A DNA stretch of 14,024 bases from an uncultured bacterium (GCA_903907175.1 CAIVNB010000050.1:1-14024); one strand, 5' to 3'; shown: positions 6,217-13,879, numbered from the stretch's first letter. Notes: a model not told the origin generated them from the letters alone. A program made the numbers and translations.

Positions 6217-7874
6217 TAATTTATATTTTGCTTATAACATTCCTCGCAGGCGATTTTTTTATAACCCCATTCTGGTGAATAATATGCATCAATATCTTTT
6301 TGGCAATAAAAACATTTATAAGGATAAGATTGAAGCACCGCAAGATATTTCATATTATTTTTAATTCTTACATCAAAATGATATCTCGGTAAGGGAATAT
6401 TATTTTGCTTATAAAAAGCAAGCTCATTCTCGGCAATATTAAAACGCCAACCAGTCTCCGGACAAACAAGCGCCTGAGTGATTATGTTGTCTGGAACATC
6501 TTCTATATCATCAGGTAAATCTTTTGTATCAAGTCCTTCAATATTGCTCTCTTTTAAGTCTTCCCAATACCCACCGAGCTTTATAATGTCTTCTTTTTTT
6601 GTTTCTGGAAAATAAATAATGCTTGTCGAAAAATTAAATGGCCCAGCAGACATTGCATATGGTAAAAACTTTCCATATTCCTCTCTCTTTTTCATATCAG
6701 AAACAATTTTGTCACGAAGTTTTTCATACTCAATCTTTTCATATTGTTTATTTAAAATACAATATCTTTTCTTTTTTAGGCCAACACAACCAAAACAATA
6801 TTCACATTCAAGGCAAATGTCTACATATTCAGAATATCGAGAAGAAGACCAACTGGAATATTTAAGGCAATATCCGCTTGGTTGGCAAGCACTACAATTA
6901 CCAGAAAGTTCTAAATGCATACTGCCACAAACATCAATATCTGATTTTAACCACCCATTACGAACACAACTATAACAATCTTCTGACTCTGATATAGTAT
7001 TGCAATTATTACAATTTTTACAATCCAATAAATAATCTCCAGTTGAATTATATATCTTGAGATTAAAGTTTGGTCTGTGAACTATTTCATTTTGAATTAT
7101 TTCTTCAAAATGTTTCTTATGATTTTGAATAGATTGATATGATCCTAATTTAAATTCTTTCAACTTTTTCTCATATTCTTCTTTTTCATACTGAGTATTC
7201 AAAATGCAATATGATTTACCACGCAAATTCCAACACATAAAACAATTCTGACAATTTCGACAATCATATAAAAAATACGAATCTACACAATCGCGAGAAT
7301 GTTTGGAATAAAAAGTTTTATAAGAATGATGACATTCAGAAGAGTCGAAACATTTCTCGCAATTAAAACAGACTGTTAAATCAATAGAATTTTTGACTCC
7401 AATGTTTCTGTAAGAGTACATCAGATCTTCACAATTAACCATTGAACGAGAAAGATATGAATTTTTACAACTCCATACATCATCACACCAATCGCATTCA
7501 GTATTCTTTACCCCACCTTGATGAGGATGCGGAACTTTTTCCTGCAATTTCTTAAGTTGCTCAAAAAAAGGTTCATTTTCATCATAATCCATCGCATAAT
7601 CCATCGCATCCCACTTATCGGAGTGCCATTCATTAAGTGTATAAATTGGATATCTACTATTCTCTGGAAGTACAGTAATCAAGCTCTCCCCTGATAAATC
7701 AGATTCCCCCTTGCGAAACTTACCAAAGTACCAAAAAGACAAATGGATTTTTGCACGACAAAAAAAACATATCGTTGGCAATTCAATACCAACTTTTTTA
7801 TACATGTTTAATTCTCCTTCTGTAATTAAGAAATCTTTGCCACAATGCTCACAATTTTTTGTTTCGGATTTCAT
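6216..7874 (-). CDS. Cys-rich repeat protein, paralog 2 with degenerate zinc sites (552 aa)
   Basis: Paralog of its two neighbours, 37 cysteines, no signal peptide. The first N-terminal pairs C8/C11 and C36/C39 remain. The second ribbon has lost all four ligands at the exact aligned positions (S58, S61, T79, E82). In the C-terminal module the first pair is reduced to C471, the CPNC knuckle is replaced by H499 and V502, and the last ribbon (C521/C524, C543/C546) is kept with x18 spacing. Tract 1 (127-223) is the cleanest in the family: 14 cysteines in one three-residue register, with the intervening register positions mostly Ser, Thr, Val, Leu or Met. Tract 2 spans 285-372 with one slip at C316. 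Both end in a CxxCxxCxxC ladder and an N(K/T)QYEK hinge. It follows paralog 1 by 3 nt. It may be a specialised structural subunit; function unknown. Confidence 0.84.
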   Translation of the reverse strand: MKSETKNCEHCGKDFLITEGELNMYKKVGIELPTICFFCRAKIHLSFWYFGKFRKGESDLSGESLITVLPENSRYPIYTLNEWHSDKWDAMDYAMDYDENEPFFEQLKKLQEKVPHPHQGGVKNTECDWCDDVWSCKNSYLSRSMVNCEDLMYSYRNIGVKNSIDLTVCFNCEKCFDSSECHHSYKTFYSKHSRDCVDSYFLYDCRNCQNCFMCWNLRGKSYCILNTQYEKEEYEKKLKEFKLGSYQSIQNHKKHFEEIIQNEIVHRPNFNLKIYNSTGDYLLDCKNCNNCNTISESEDCYSCVRNGWLKSDIDVCGSMHLELSGNCSACQPSGYCLKYSSWSSSRYSEYVDICLECEYCFGCVGLKKKRYCILNKQYEKIEYEKLRDKIVSDMKKREEYGKFLPYAMSAGPFNFSTSIIYFPETKKEDIIKLGGYWEDLKESNIEGLDTKDLPDDIEDVPDNIITQALVCPETGWRFNIAENELAFYKQNNIPLPRYHFDVRIKNNMKYLAVLQSYPYKCFYCQKDIDAYYSPEWGYKKIACEECYKQNIN

Positions 7875-7877
7875 TTT

Positions 7878-9629
7878 TTAATACACTTCTTTTTGATAGC
7901 AGTCTTTACAATAAATAGTCTCTGGTCTATCTGGCGAATACATCGTCTCAAATTCTATTTCACATTTACCACTATGGCCATGATTCTCGAGTTTACACAT
8001 ACACTGCCTATTGTAAAATTTAAAAGGATTAGTCCATTTCGATCTTTCATAATATCTACAATTTGGACAATATCTAGGTACTGGTAAATTCATTTGTTTA
8101 TAAAAAACAAGTTCGTCAGGCAATATTTTGAATCCGTAAGTACACCCGGTTTCAATTTTCCCTTTATTTTGACAAGAAATCACTTGCCCACAAATACTCT
8201 CATCAATATCTTTGATATCATCAGACATTTCAATAGAATCTATGGCAGTATCATAAATTTTTTGTTCTTTATCTAACCATTGATACCCTCTTTTTTGAAC
8301 TTCTTCTTTTGTTAATGGTTCTTCTTCGTATGCAATAGTTTCATTGTAAGCAAAAGGAGAAAGTTCTGATGGAAAATATTCTCCATATTTATATACTCTA
8401 CCAACCTTATCAATATAAGGCATATCGTCCATGTGTTTTTTAATTTTTTCAATCATTTCAAAATATTCTTCTTTTTTGTATTGTTTATTGAGAATACAAT
8501 ATTGTTTCTTTTTTAAACCCACACATCCAAAACAATCAGAACATCCGCCACAACCGTCGCAGTAAAACAAATTTTTGCATCCTCCTCCACAACTAAAAGA
8601 AAAAACTATTCTATTGCCTCCTCTTCCACCAAGGGTAAATTCATAACATTCTTCAACCTTTCCTGTAAAAATAGTATCTTGGCAGTCTTTTGATATATTA
8701 ATTCCAAAAAATACGTTCTTCATATTTTCAGCATCCATTACCCCATAACTATATAGACAATTTTTTGAATTCTCTATTAGGTCTCCCGAACAATTTACTG
8801 CATTTTTTATATGTGCATATTTTGTTATCGCATTTTTTGCAATATCTTTAAAAGCGTTTCTTGCTTCAACTTGCCCTCGATAAGTGCCAAGCTTGAGCTC
8901 TTCTAGGGCTTTTTTATATTCCTCTCTCGAGAGTTGTTTGTTTTTAAATACAAAACTTTTATTTCTAATATTCGAAGATAAACAGCAATTTTGACAATTT
9001 GTACAGTCATAAAGAAAATGTGAATCAATACATTGATCACTCTCAACTAAAAAGGAACAGTTGAAATTCTGTACCCCGCGTACTACCTCATACACTCTTT
9101 CATTTTTAAAAATAATTAAACAATCAACACAATTTTTGTTCTGTCTCAAAAAACATTTTGAATATTTTATATTTTCAGAGTTTCCTGTAACATTAAAAGA
9201 TAAATAAATATTTTTACTACTATAACAAAAATTGGCATATTCACACCCTTCCCCATTTCTCTCATTTTGATCAAGTGATCTATGAGGAACTTTGTATTTT
9301 AAACCTTTCAGTTGTTCAAAAAAAGTTTCAGAAAAATTATATTCTCTTTCGTAATCTCTAGCATCCCAAGAATCTCCTATGTGACATTTCACACAAAAAA
9401 CAGGGTATATAATATCTGGATGGTATATAGATATTATTGATTTTTTGCAATTATCGCAATTCCTTTTATATAGAGACCTTTCGTTTGTAAAAGTTAATTT
9501 TCGTATAAATCTACAATGAGAACACCAAGTAGGTGGTGGTACTTTCATTTTTTGATAAAATCCAAAATCATCTTGATCTATCGTAAATTGAATCTGGCAA
9601 TTCTGACATATTTTAATTTCACTTTGCAT
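7878..9629 (-). CDS. Cys-rich zinc-ribbon repeat protein, paralog 1 (583 aa)
   Basis: First of three paralogs and the most Cys-rich, with 41 cysteines. The N-terminal module is intact (C8/C11, C36/C39, C58/C61, C79/C82), followed by GDSWDA and FFEQ. Tract 1 (167-227) keeps a three-residue register, but its closing hinge is degenerate (KSFVFKNKQLSREEY, with V227 where the others have Cys). Tract 2 has a glycine-rich lead (GGRGG, 335-339) and C347, C351, then five cysteines at exact three-residue steps (357, 360, 363, 366, 369), C378 and the hinge NKQYKKEEY. The conserved linker at 402-450 carries YKYGEYFP and SELSPF. The C-terminal module has C521/C524, then C543 and C556 separated by an insert containing HGHSG, and C574/C577. 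It starts 2 nt downstream of the ATPase stop codon. Metal binding is inferred; function unknown. Confidence 0.85.
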   Translation of the reverse strand: MQSEIKICQNCQIQFTIDQDDFGFYQKMKVPPPTWCSHCRFIRKLTFTNERSLYKRNCDNCKKSIISIYHPDIIYPVFCVKCHIGDSWDARDYEREYNFSETFFEQLKGLKYKVPHRSLDQNERNGEGCEYANFCYSSKNIYLSFNVTGNSENIKYSKCFLRQNKNCVDCLIIFKNERVYEVVRGVQNFNCSFLVESDQCIDSHFLYDCTNCQNCCLSSNIRNKSFVFKNKQLSREEYKKALEELKLGTYRGQVEARNAFKDIAKNAITKYAHIKNAVNCSGDLIENSKNCLYSYGVMDAENMKNVFFGINISKDCQDTIFTGKVEECYEFTLGGRGGNRIVFSFSCGGGCKNLFYCDGCGGCSDCFGCVGLKKKQYCILNKQYKKEEYFEMIEKIKKHMDDMPYIDKVGRVYKYGEYFPSELSPFAYNETIAYEEEPLTKEEVQKRGYQWLDKEQKIYDTAIDSIEMSDDIKDIDESICGQVISCQNKGKIETGCTYGFKILPDELVFYKQMNLPVPRYCPNCRYYERSKWTNPFKFYNRQCMCKLENHGHSGKCEIEFETMYSPDRPETIYCKDCYQKEVY

Positions 9630-9630
9630 T

Positions 9631-11895
9631 TTATTCTAGAATTTTTCTTAAAATGTCTTCAGGAACTTCTCGAACTGTGTTCTGGTTTGAAGGAGGTTTA
9701 TTAACTTGAGCATTTGATTGATTCTGGACTGAAATTTCTTTTGGTAAAACAATTTTATCTATATCAATATCTGCTTCATTGGGTAATGGTATTTCAGGTG
9801 TTTCTACTTCTCTTAAAACTTCCATTTTATCTTCAATTTTTTTCTCTAAGATTTCTTCTTTGGGTACCTCGATTTTTTTTGTTTCCTTAATCGTTGCTGA
9901 TTCCTGAATAAAGCTTTTTAATTTATTCATATCATTCTGACTTGCAGATTTATCTTTCAATGGTGAAGAAGTAGGAATTGGTGTCCTAAGTTCATTGAGA
10001 GAAATTGGCGGAGGAGTTGGTCTTTCTATTGGTTTTACTTCTCCATCTACTCGATCATTTCGAGTAGGAAAAACTTTGTTCTCAGAAAGAGTTTTATTTA
10101 AAATTTCTTTTAAGGCCAAATTCTCCCCGCTTGCTGGACGTACAGGTTTTGGTCTTTGAAATTGATTTTTGATTGATGTCTGATTTTGTTTTACCCATGG
10201 CTTCTGATTCATTGGTAAGGGATTTTTATTAAACACTTTTTTTATTGCAGAAAAAATTCCTGGCGTAGTTTTAATTTCGAGCTTATCATGGGAATGGGAA
10301 ATAACGGGTCTTTTTTCTTCAAAACTTTCAGTTGAGACATTACCTTTTTGTTCAAATTCAATACCTAAATCAGATAATGGTTTATAAAACTTAGACTCAT
10401 CATATTTAATTTGATTTATTGATCCCTTAACTGGTTTTAATTCTCCAGATTTTAATTTTGCAATACAATCCTTACAATAAACAGATCTGCCTGGTTCTGG
10501 CTTAAATGGAACAGTAGTTTCTTTTTTACAAATAGAACATACCGCAGGGAATTTCTCTACCCCACCTGCCTCCATGTCGTTACCTAGTGACATGCCACTC
10601 CAATTATTTATTTCTCGTTCAACAACCTCTTTTGATTTACAATATAAAGCACGAGAAGACCTAATAACTTCTTCTTCTACTTTTGGATCACCCTTTACCA
10701 TTGGAGGCATTGTTTTAGCGGAAAAAGGACGTGAAGTTATGCCATCTATCATAAGTTTCAAGTAAATTTTGTAGTTTGGTAAACTCACAATATCCTGTGG
10801 AGTAAATTCAGGATCAAATTCTTTTTCCAAAAATTCTGCATCATCAGCCCCGCAACGAAAGATTATCATCGTACCTACGTTTCCAAATACTGCATCACGA
10901 ACTGCAGAACTTTTGTCTGAAACAAGTTGCGCAGTATATTGGTGAGCAACAGTAAGGTTTAATCTGTATTTTCTAGCTTCAGACAAAATACTTGCAAATG
11001 AATCTGTAACGAAGTTTTGGAATTCGTCGACATATAAATAAAAATCTTTTCTTTCTTCTTCAGGGATACGAACACGCTCCATGGCAGCAAGTTGAATTTT
11101 GGTAATAATCATACCTCCCAAGAGCGCAGAGTTATCTTCACCAATACGTCCTTTTGAAACATTTACAAGAAATATTTTCCCTTCATTCATTATGTCAAAA
11201 ATATTTATTGTACTTACTGATTGGCCAACAACATTACGAATAATTGAAGTCGAAAGAAACTGCCCAACTTTGTTTTGAATCGGAGCGATAGCTTCATTTC
11301 TAAATTTATCTTGCCATGCTTCATATTCATGAATCCAAAAAGCCTTTATGACTGGATCTTTTAAGTTAGAAATTATTTTCTGACGATAATCTTTATCTAC
11401 CAACATTCGAGGAATTCCAAGCATCGTTGTGCCAGGAGTATCAAGAAGTGCCAAAATTGCATTGTTTAAAATATATTCCATTCGGGCACTCCATGCATTG
11501 GCCCAAATTTTAGTAAAAATTCCCATTAGACCTGAAGCAACTAAATGTTTATATTTAGGATCAACAAGTTCTAAAACATTAAATCCAATATGATGATCAG
11601 GATCTGCGGGATTAAAATAAACTACATCTTTCATTCGATACGGCGGAATGGCTGAAAGGATTGCCTCAACATTTTCTCCGTGTGGATCAACCATACAAAC
11701 ACCCTCACCGTTTTGAATGTTTTGGATAATCATATTAAACATGAGTGCAGATTTACCTGTACCTGATTTTCCAAGAATATAAACATGCTGTCGTCTGTCT
11801 TTGCGTTTTATGCCAAAAAGCTGGTTTTTATCTCGAAAACTCGTAAGCCCCATATATGTCAGGTCTTTATTTACAGGCAATTCTAGAATTTCCAT
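9631..11895 (-). CDS. VirD4/TraG-like FtsK-HerA superfamily ATPase with zinc ribbon
   Basis: Soluble motor ATPase of 754 residues. Walker A is GKSGTGKS (42-49), Walker B is FYLYVDEF (285-292, D290/E291) and a downstream AHQ motif ends at Q319. Segments such as VDPHG (69-73) and FNPADPD (94-100) match what is known of conjugative-coupling-type ATPases. No N-terminal membrane helix is seen, unlike classical VirD4. Residues 453-477 form a CxxC-x17-CxxC zinc ribbon (C453, C456, C474, C477), the class also found at the C-termini of the three downstream paralogs. From about 520 onward a low-complexity tail rich in Pro, Lys and Glu runs to the end and closes with a short helix-like EDILRKILE. It has its own leaderless promoter and heads the four-gene operon. 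No relaxase or pilus genes are nearby, so a conjugation role is not supported. It could act on DNA or on protein. Confidence 0.86.
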   Translation of the reverse strand: MEILELPVNKDLTYMGLTSFRDKNQLFGIKRKDRRQHVYILGKSGTGKSALMFNMIIQNIQNGEGVCMVDPHGENVEAILSAIPPYRMKDVVYFNPADPDHHIGFNVLELVDPKYKHLVASGLMGIFTKIWANAWSARMEYILNNAILALLDTPGTTMLGIPRMLVDKDYRQKIISNLKDPVIKAFWIHEYEAWQDKFRNEAIAPIQNKVGQFLSTSIIRNVVGQSVSTINIFDIMNEGKIFLVNVSKGRIGEDNSALLGGMIITKIQLAAMERVRIPEEERKDFYLYVDEFQNFVTDSFASILSEARKYRLNLTVAHQYTAQLVSDKSSAVRDAVFGNVGTMIIFRCGADDAEFLEKEFDPEFTPQDIVSLPNYKIYLKLMIDGITSRPFSAKTMPPMVKGDPKVEEEVIRSSRALYCKSKEVVEREINNWSGMSLGNDMEAGGVEKFPAVCSICKKETTVPFKPEPGRSVYCKDCIAKLKSGELKPVKGSINQIKYDESKFYKPLSDLGIEFEQKGNVSTESFEEKRPVISHSHDKLEIKTTPGIFSAIKKVFNKNPLPMNQKPWVKQNQTSIKNQFQRPKPVRPASGENLALKEILNKTLSENKVFPTRNDRVDGEVKPIERPTPPPISLNELRTPIPTSSPLKDKSASQNDMNKLKSFIQESATIKETKKIEVPKEEILEKKIEDKMEVLREVETPEIPLPNEADIDIDKIVLPKEISVQNQSNAQVNKPPSNQNTVREVPEDILRKILE

Positions 11896-11902
11896 AGTCT
11901 AA

Positions 11903-11911
11903 ATTATACCA
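11903..11911 (-). promoter_or_regulatory. Extended -10 promoter of the ATPase/Cys-rich operon, predicted leaderless
   Basis: Minus-strand TGGTATAAT combines a consensus -10 with the extended TGn element and ends 7 nt before the ATG, so transcription should begin at or next to the start codon. A weak TTGAGT lies about 15 nt upstream. This is the clearest promoter in the window, placed just downstream of the dnaK terminator. Confidence 0.72.
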
Positions 11912-11927
11912 AAAATAGACAAAACTC

Positions 11928-11962
11928 AAAAGCCCCCAACATTCTCGGTTGGGGGCTTTTTT
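11928..11962. terminator. Intrinsic terminator between dnaK and the ATPase operon
   Basis: A 13-bp perfect stem (AAAAGCCCCCAAC at 11928-11940 and its complement at 11948-11960) encloses a 7-nt loop. The core is nine G/C-rich pairs. It begins 11 nt after the dnaK stop codon and on that strand is followed by TTTT and a further T-rich stretch. On the opposite strand the U-tract is longer (six), so it could work in both directions. Confidence 0.9.
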
Positions 11963-11971
11963 ATAGAAGTT

Positions 11972-13879
11972 TTATTTATTCTCTTCTGGCTTATCTCCCT
12001 CTTTAAATTCAGCATCGTGAACTTCTCCGGGTTGTTCTTCTGGAGTCGAAGTACTCTCGCTTGCCGAAGGATTTGGATTAGCTTTTGACATAGCTTCTCC
12101 AATTTTAGACATTTCAGTTGAAAGCTCTTCGGTTGCTTTTTTAATTGCTCCCTCGTCAGTACCATCCTTAACTGCTCTAAGTGCTCCAATTTTATCATTT
12201 ACGCTTTTCTTTACTTCTTCAGGAATCTTTGCTTCATTTTCTTTTACAGCTTTTTCTGCGGTATAAATAATCATTTCAGCAGTATTTTTAATTTCTACCA
12301 ATTCTTTTTTCTTTTTATCTTCTTCTGCATGAATCTCTGCATCAGCTTGCATCTTTTTTATATCTTCTTCTTTCAATCCTGAAGAGGCTTCAATTTTTAT
12401 TGACTGAGCTTTTCCAGAAGCTTTATCTTTTGCAGTAACATTTAAAATTCCATTTGCATCAATGTCAAAAGTAACTTCGATTTGAGGCATGCCTCGATGA
12501 GCTGGTGGAATTCCATCTAAAATAAATCGGCCTAATGATTTATTGTCAGAAGCCATTGGGCGTTCTCCTTGAACAATGTGAATTTCAACAGAAGTTTGGT
12601 TATCAGCTGCCGTTGAGAATATTTGTGATTTACTTGAAGGAATAGTTGTATTTCTTTCAACTAATTTTGTACCAACGCCTCCTAATGTCTCAATGCCAAG
12701 AGATAATGGGATAACATCAAGAAGCAGTACATCTCGCACATCTCCGGCAAGTACTCCCGCTTGAACTGCTGCTCCAAGAGCTACAACCTCATCAGGGTTA
12801 ATAGACATATTTGGCATTCTTCCAAATAAATTCTTTACAGCTTCTACGATTGCAGGCATTCTAGTTTGCCCTCCAACCATTATTATTTCATTAATTTCTG
12901 CCATCTTGAATGGTGAAGCTTCTAATGCTCTCTTTGTTATTTCAATAGAACGGTCAACATATTCTTTAGCAAGAGATTCCAGGGTTGCTCGAGACATTTT
13001 CAAGAGCAAATGTTTTGGGCCAGTAGCATCAGAGGTAATAAATGGAATATTTATTTCTGCTTCCATTGTAGTAGATAATTCATGTTTCGCTTTTTCAGCA
13101 GCTTCTTTTAATCTCTGATGAGCAAGCGCATCCTTTCTTACATCTATGCCTGATTCTTTTTTGTATTCTTCTGCAATCCAAGCAACAATCTTTCTATCAA
13201 TATCACCTCCACCCATATGAGAATCTCCATCTGTTGATTTTACTTCAATAACATCATCTCCGATTTCAAGTACTGAGACATCGAATGTTCCACCTCCAAA
13301 GTCGTAAACAACAACCTTTTCATTTTTCTTTTTATTAAACCCATAAGCAAGGGCCGCAGCAGTAGGTTCATTGATAATTCTTTTAACATCAAGTCCCGCG
13401 ATTGCCCCTGCGTCTTTAGTTGCTTTTCTCTGAGCATCGTTAAAATACGCAGGTACTGTAATTACCGCTTCAGTTATTTTTTCACCTAATTTTGCTTCAA
13501 CATCAGCTTTAATTTTTTGTAATACCATTGCAGAAATTTCTTCTGGACGATAAAATTTATCTGACATTTTTACTTTCACTCCGCCATCTTCACCTGCTTC
13601 AATTTTAAACGGAGCTGAACCTCTATCTTTTTGTACTTCTGGATCATCAAATCTGTGACCCATGTATCTTTTTATTTCAGAAATTGTATTTTCAGGATTT
13701 GTGACTGCTTGTCTTTTTGATAAAAGACCGACAATGCGATCACCATTTTTTGCTGTTGCAACAATAGAAGGAGTCGTGCGATTCCCTTCTACATTTTCAA
13801 TAATTTTTGGTACACCTCCCTCAATAATTGCTACTGCTGAGTTTGTCGTACCTAAGTCTATTCCTATAATTTTACTCAT
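11972..13879 (-). CDS. dnaK: Chaperone DnaK (Hsp70)
   Basis: ATP-dependent Hsp70 chaperone, 635 residues, full length. The phosphate-1 motif is GIDLGTTNS (6-14), the catalytic Lys is at 70 (EIKRYMG), phosphate-2 is DFGGGTFD (193-200) and the adenosine motif is MVGGQTRMP (334-342). The hydrophobic interdomain linker VLLLDV is at 384-389. A beta-sandwich substrate-binding domain and a helical lid (about 505-600) follow. The polar tail ends with DAEFKEGDK, a variant of the common DAEFEEV-type end. The region around HRFDDPEVQKD indicates the longer Gram-negative-type nucleotide-binding domain. No grpE, dnaJ or hrcA is visible in the 145 bases upstream, so any partner genes lie elsewhere. It ends at a strong terminator and so is transcribed separately from the ATPase operon. 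Confidence 0.98.
   Translation of the reverse strand: MSKIIGIDLGTTNSAVAIIEGGVPKIIENVEGNRTTPSIVATAKNGDRIVGLLSKRQAVTNPENTISEIKRYMGHRFDDPEVQKDRGSAPFKIEAGEDGGVKVKMSDKFYRPEEISAMVLQKIKADVEAKLGEKITEAVITVPAYFNDAQRKATKDAGAIAGLDVKRIINEPTAAALAYGFNKKKNEKVVVYDFGGGTFDVSVLEIGDDVIEVKSTDGDSHMGGGDIDRKIVAWIAEEYKKESGIDVRKDALAHQRLKEAAEKAKHELSTTMEAEINIPFITSDATGPKHLLLKMSRATLESLAKEYVDRSIEITKRALEASPFKMAEINEIIMVGGQTRMPAIVEAVKNLFGRMPNMSINPDEVVALGAAVQAGVLAGDVRDVLLLDVIPLSLGIETLGGVGTKLVERNTTIPSSKSQIFSTAADNQTSVEIHIVQGERPMASDNKSLGRFILDGIPPAHRGMPQIEVTFDIDANGILNVTAKDKASGKAQSIKIEASSGLKEEDIKKMQADAEIHAEEDKKKKELVEIKNTAEMIIYTAEKAVKENEAKIPEEVKKSVNDKIGALRAVKDGTDEGAIKKATEELSTEMSKIGEAMSKANPNPSASESTSTPEEQPGEVHDAEFKEGDKPEENK

Noticed and set aside
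6619..6975. Plus-strand open frame of 118 codons opposite paralog 2
   Set aside because: It is antisense to a well-supported gene, low in coding character, and explained by the biased composition of the Cys-rich gene.
6700..9000. Possible CRISPR or DNA tandem repeat array, from recurring AT-rich strings in the Cys-rich genes
   Set aside because: The recurrences are irregularly spaced, diverged and in frame. They follow the repeated protein motifs rather than constant repeat and spacer units.
4510..9629. CaiB/BaiF CoA-transferase label, which I recall being attached to similar Cys-rich proteins
   Set aside because: No CoA-transferase motif or fold signature is visible; the sequences are zinc-ribbon and triplet-repeat proteins. 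The label would be misleading.
4510..11895. Conjugative element or type IV secretion island, because of the VirD4/TraG-like ATPase
   Set aside because: No relaxase, VirB4, pilin, membrane channel protein, integrase or attachment repeats are present. The ATPase lacks a membrane helix and sits between housekeeping genes.
11926..12198. Alternative-frame 90-residue peptide within the 3' end of dnaK
   Set aside because: It overlaps dnaK in another frame, runs into the terminator hairpin and is rich in Lys and Gln from frame-shifted lid codons.
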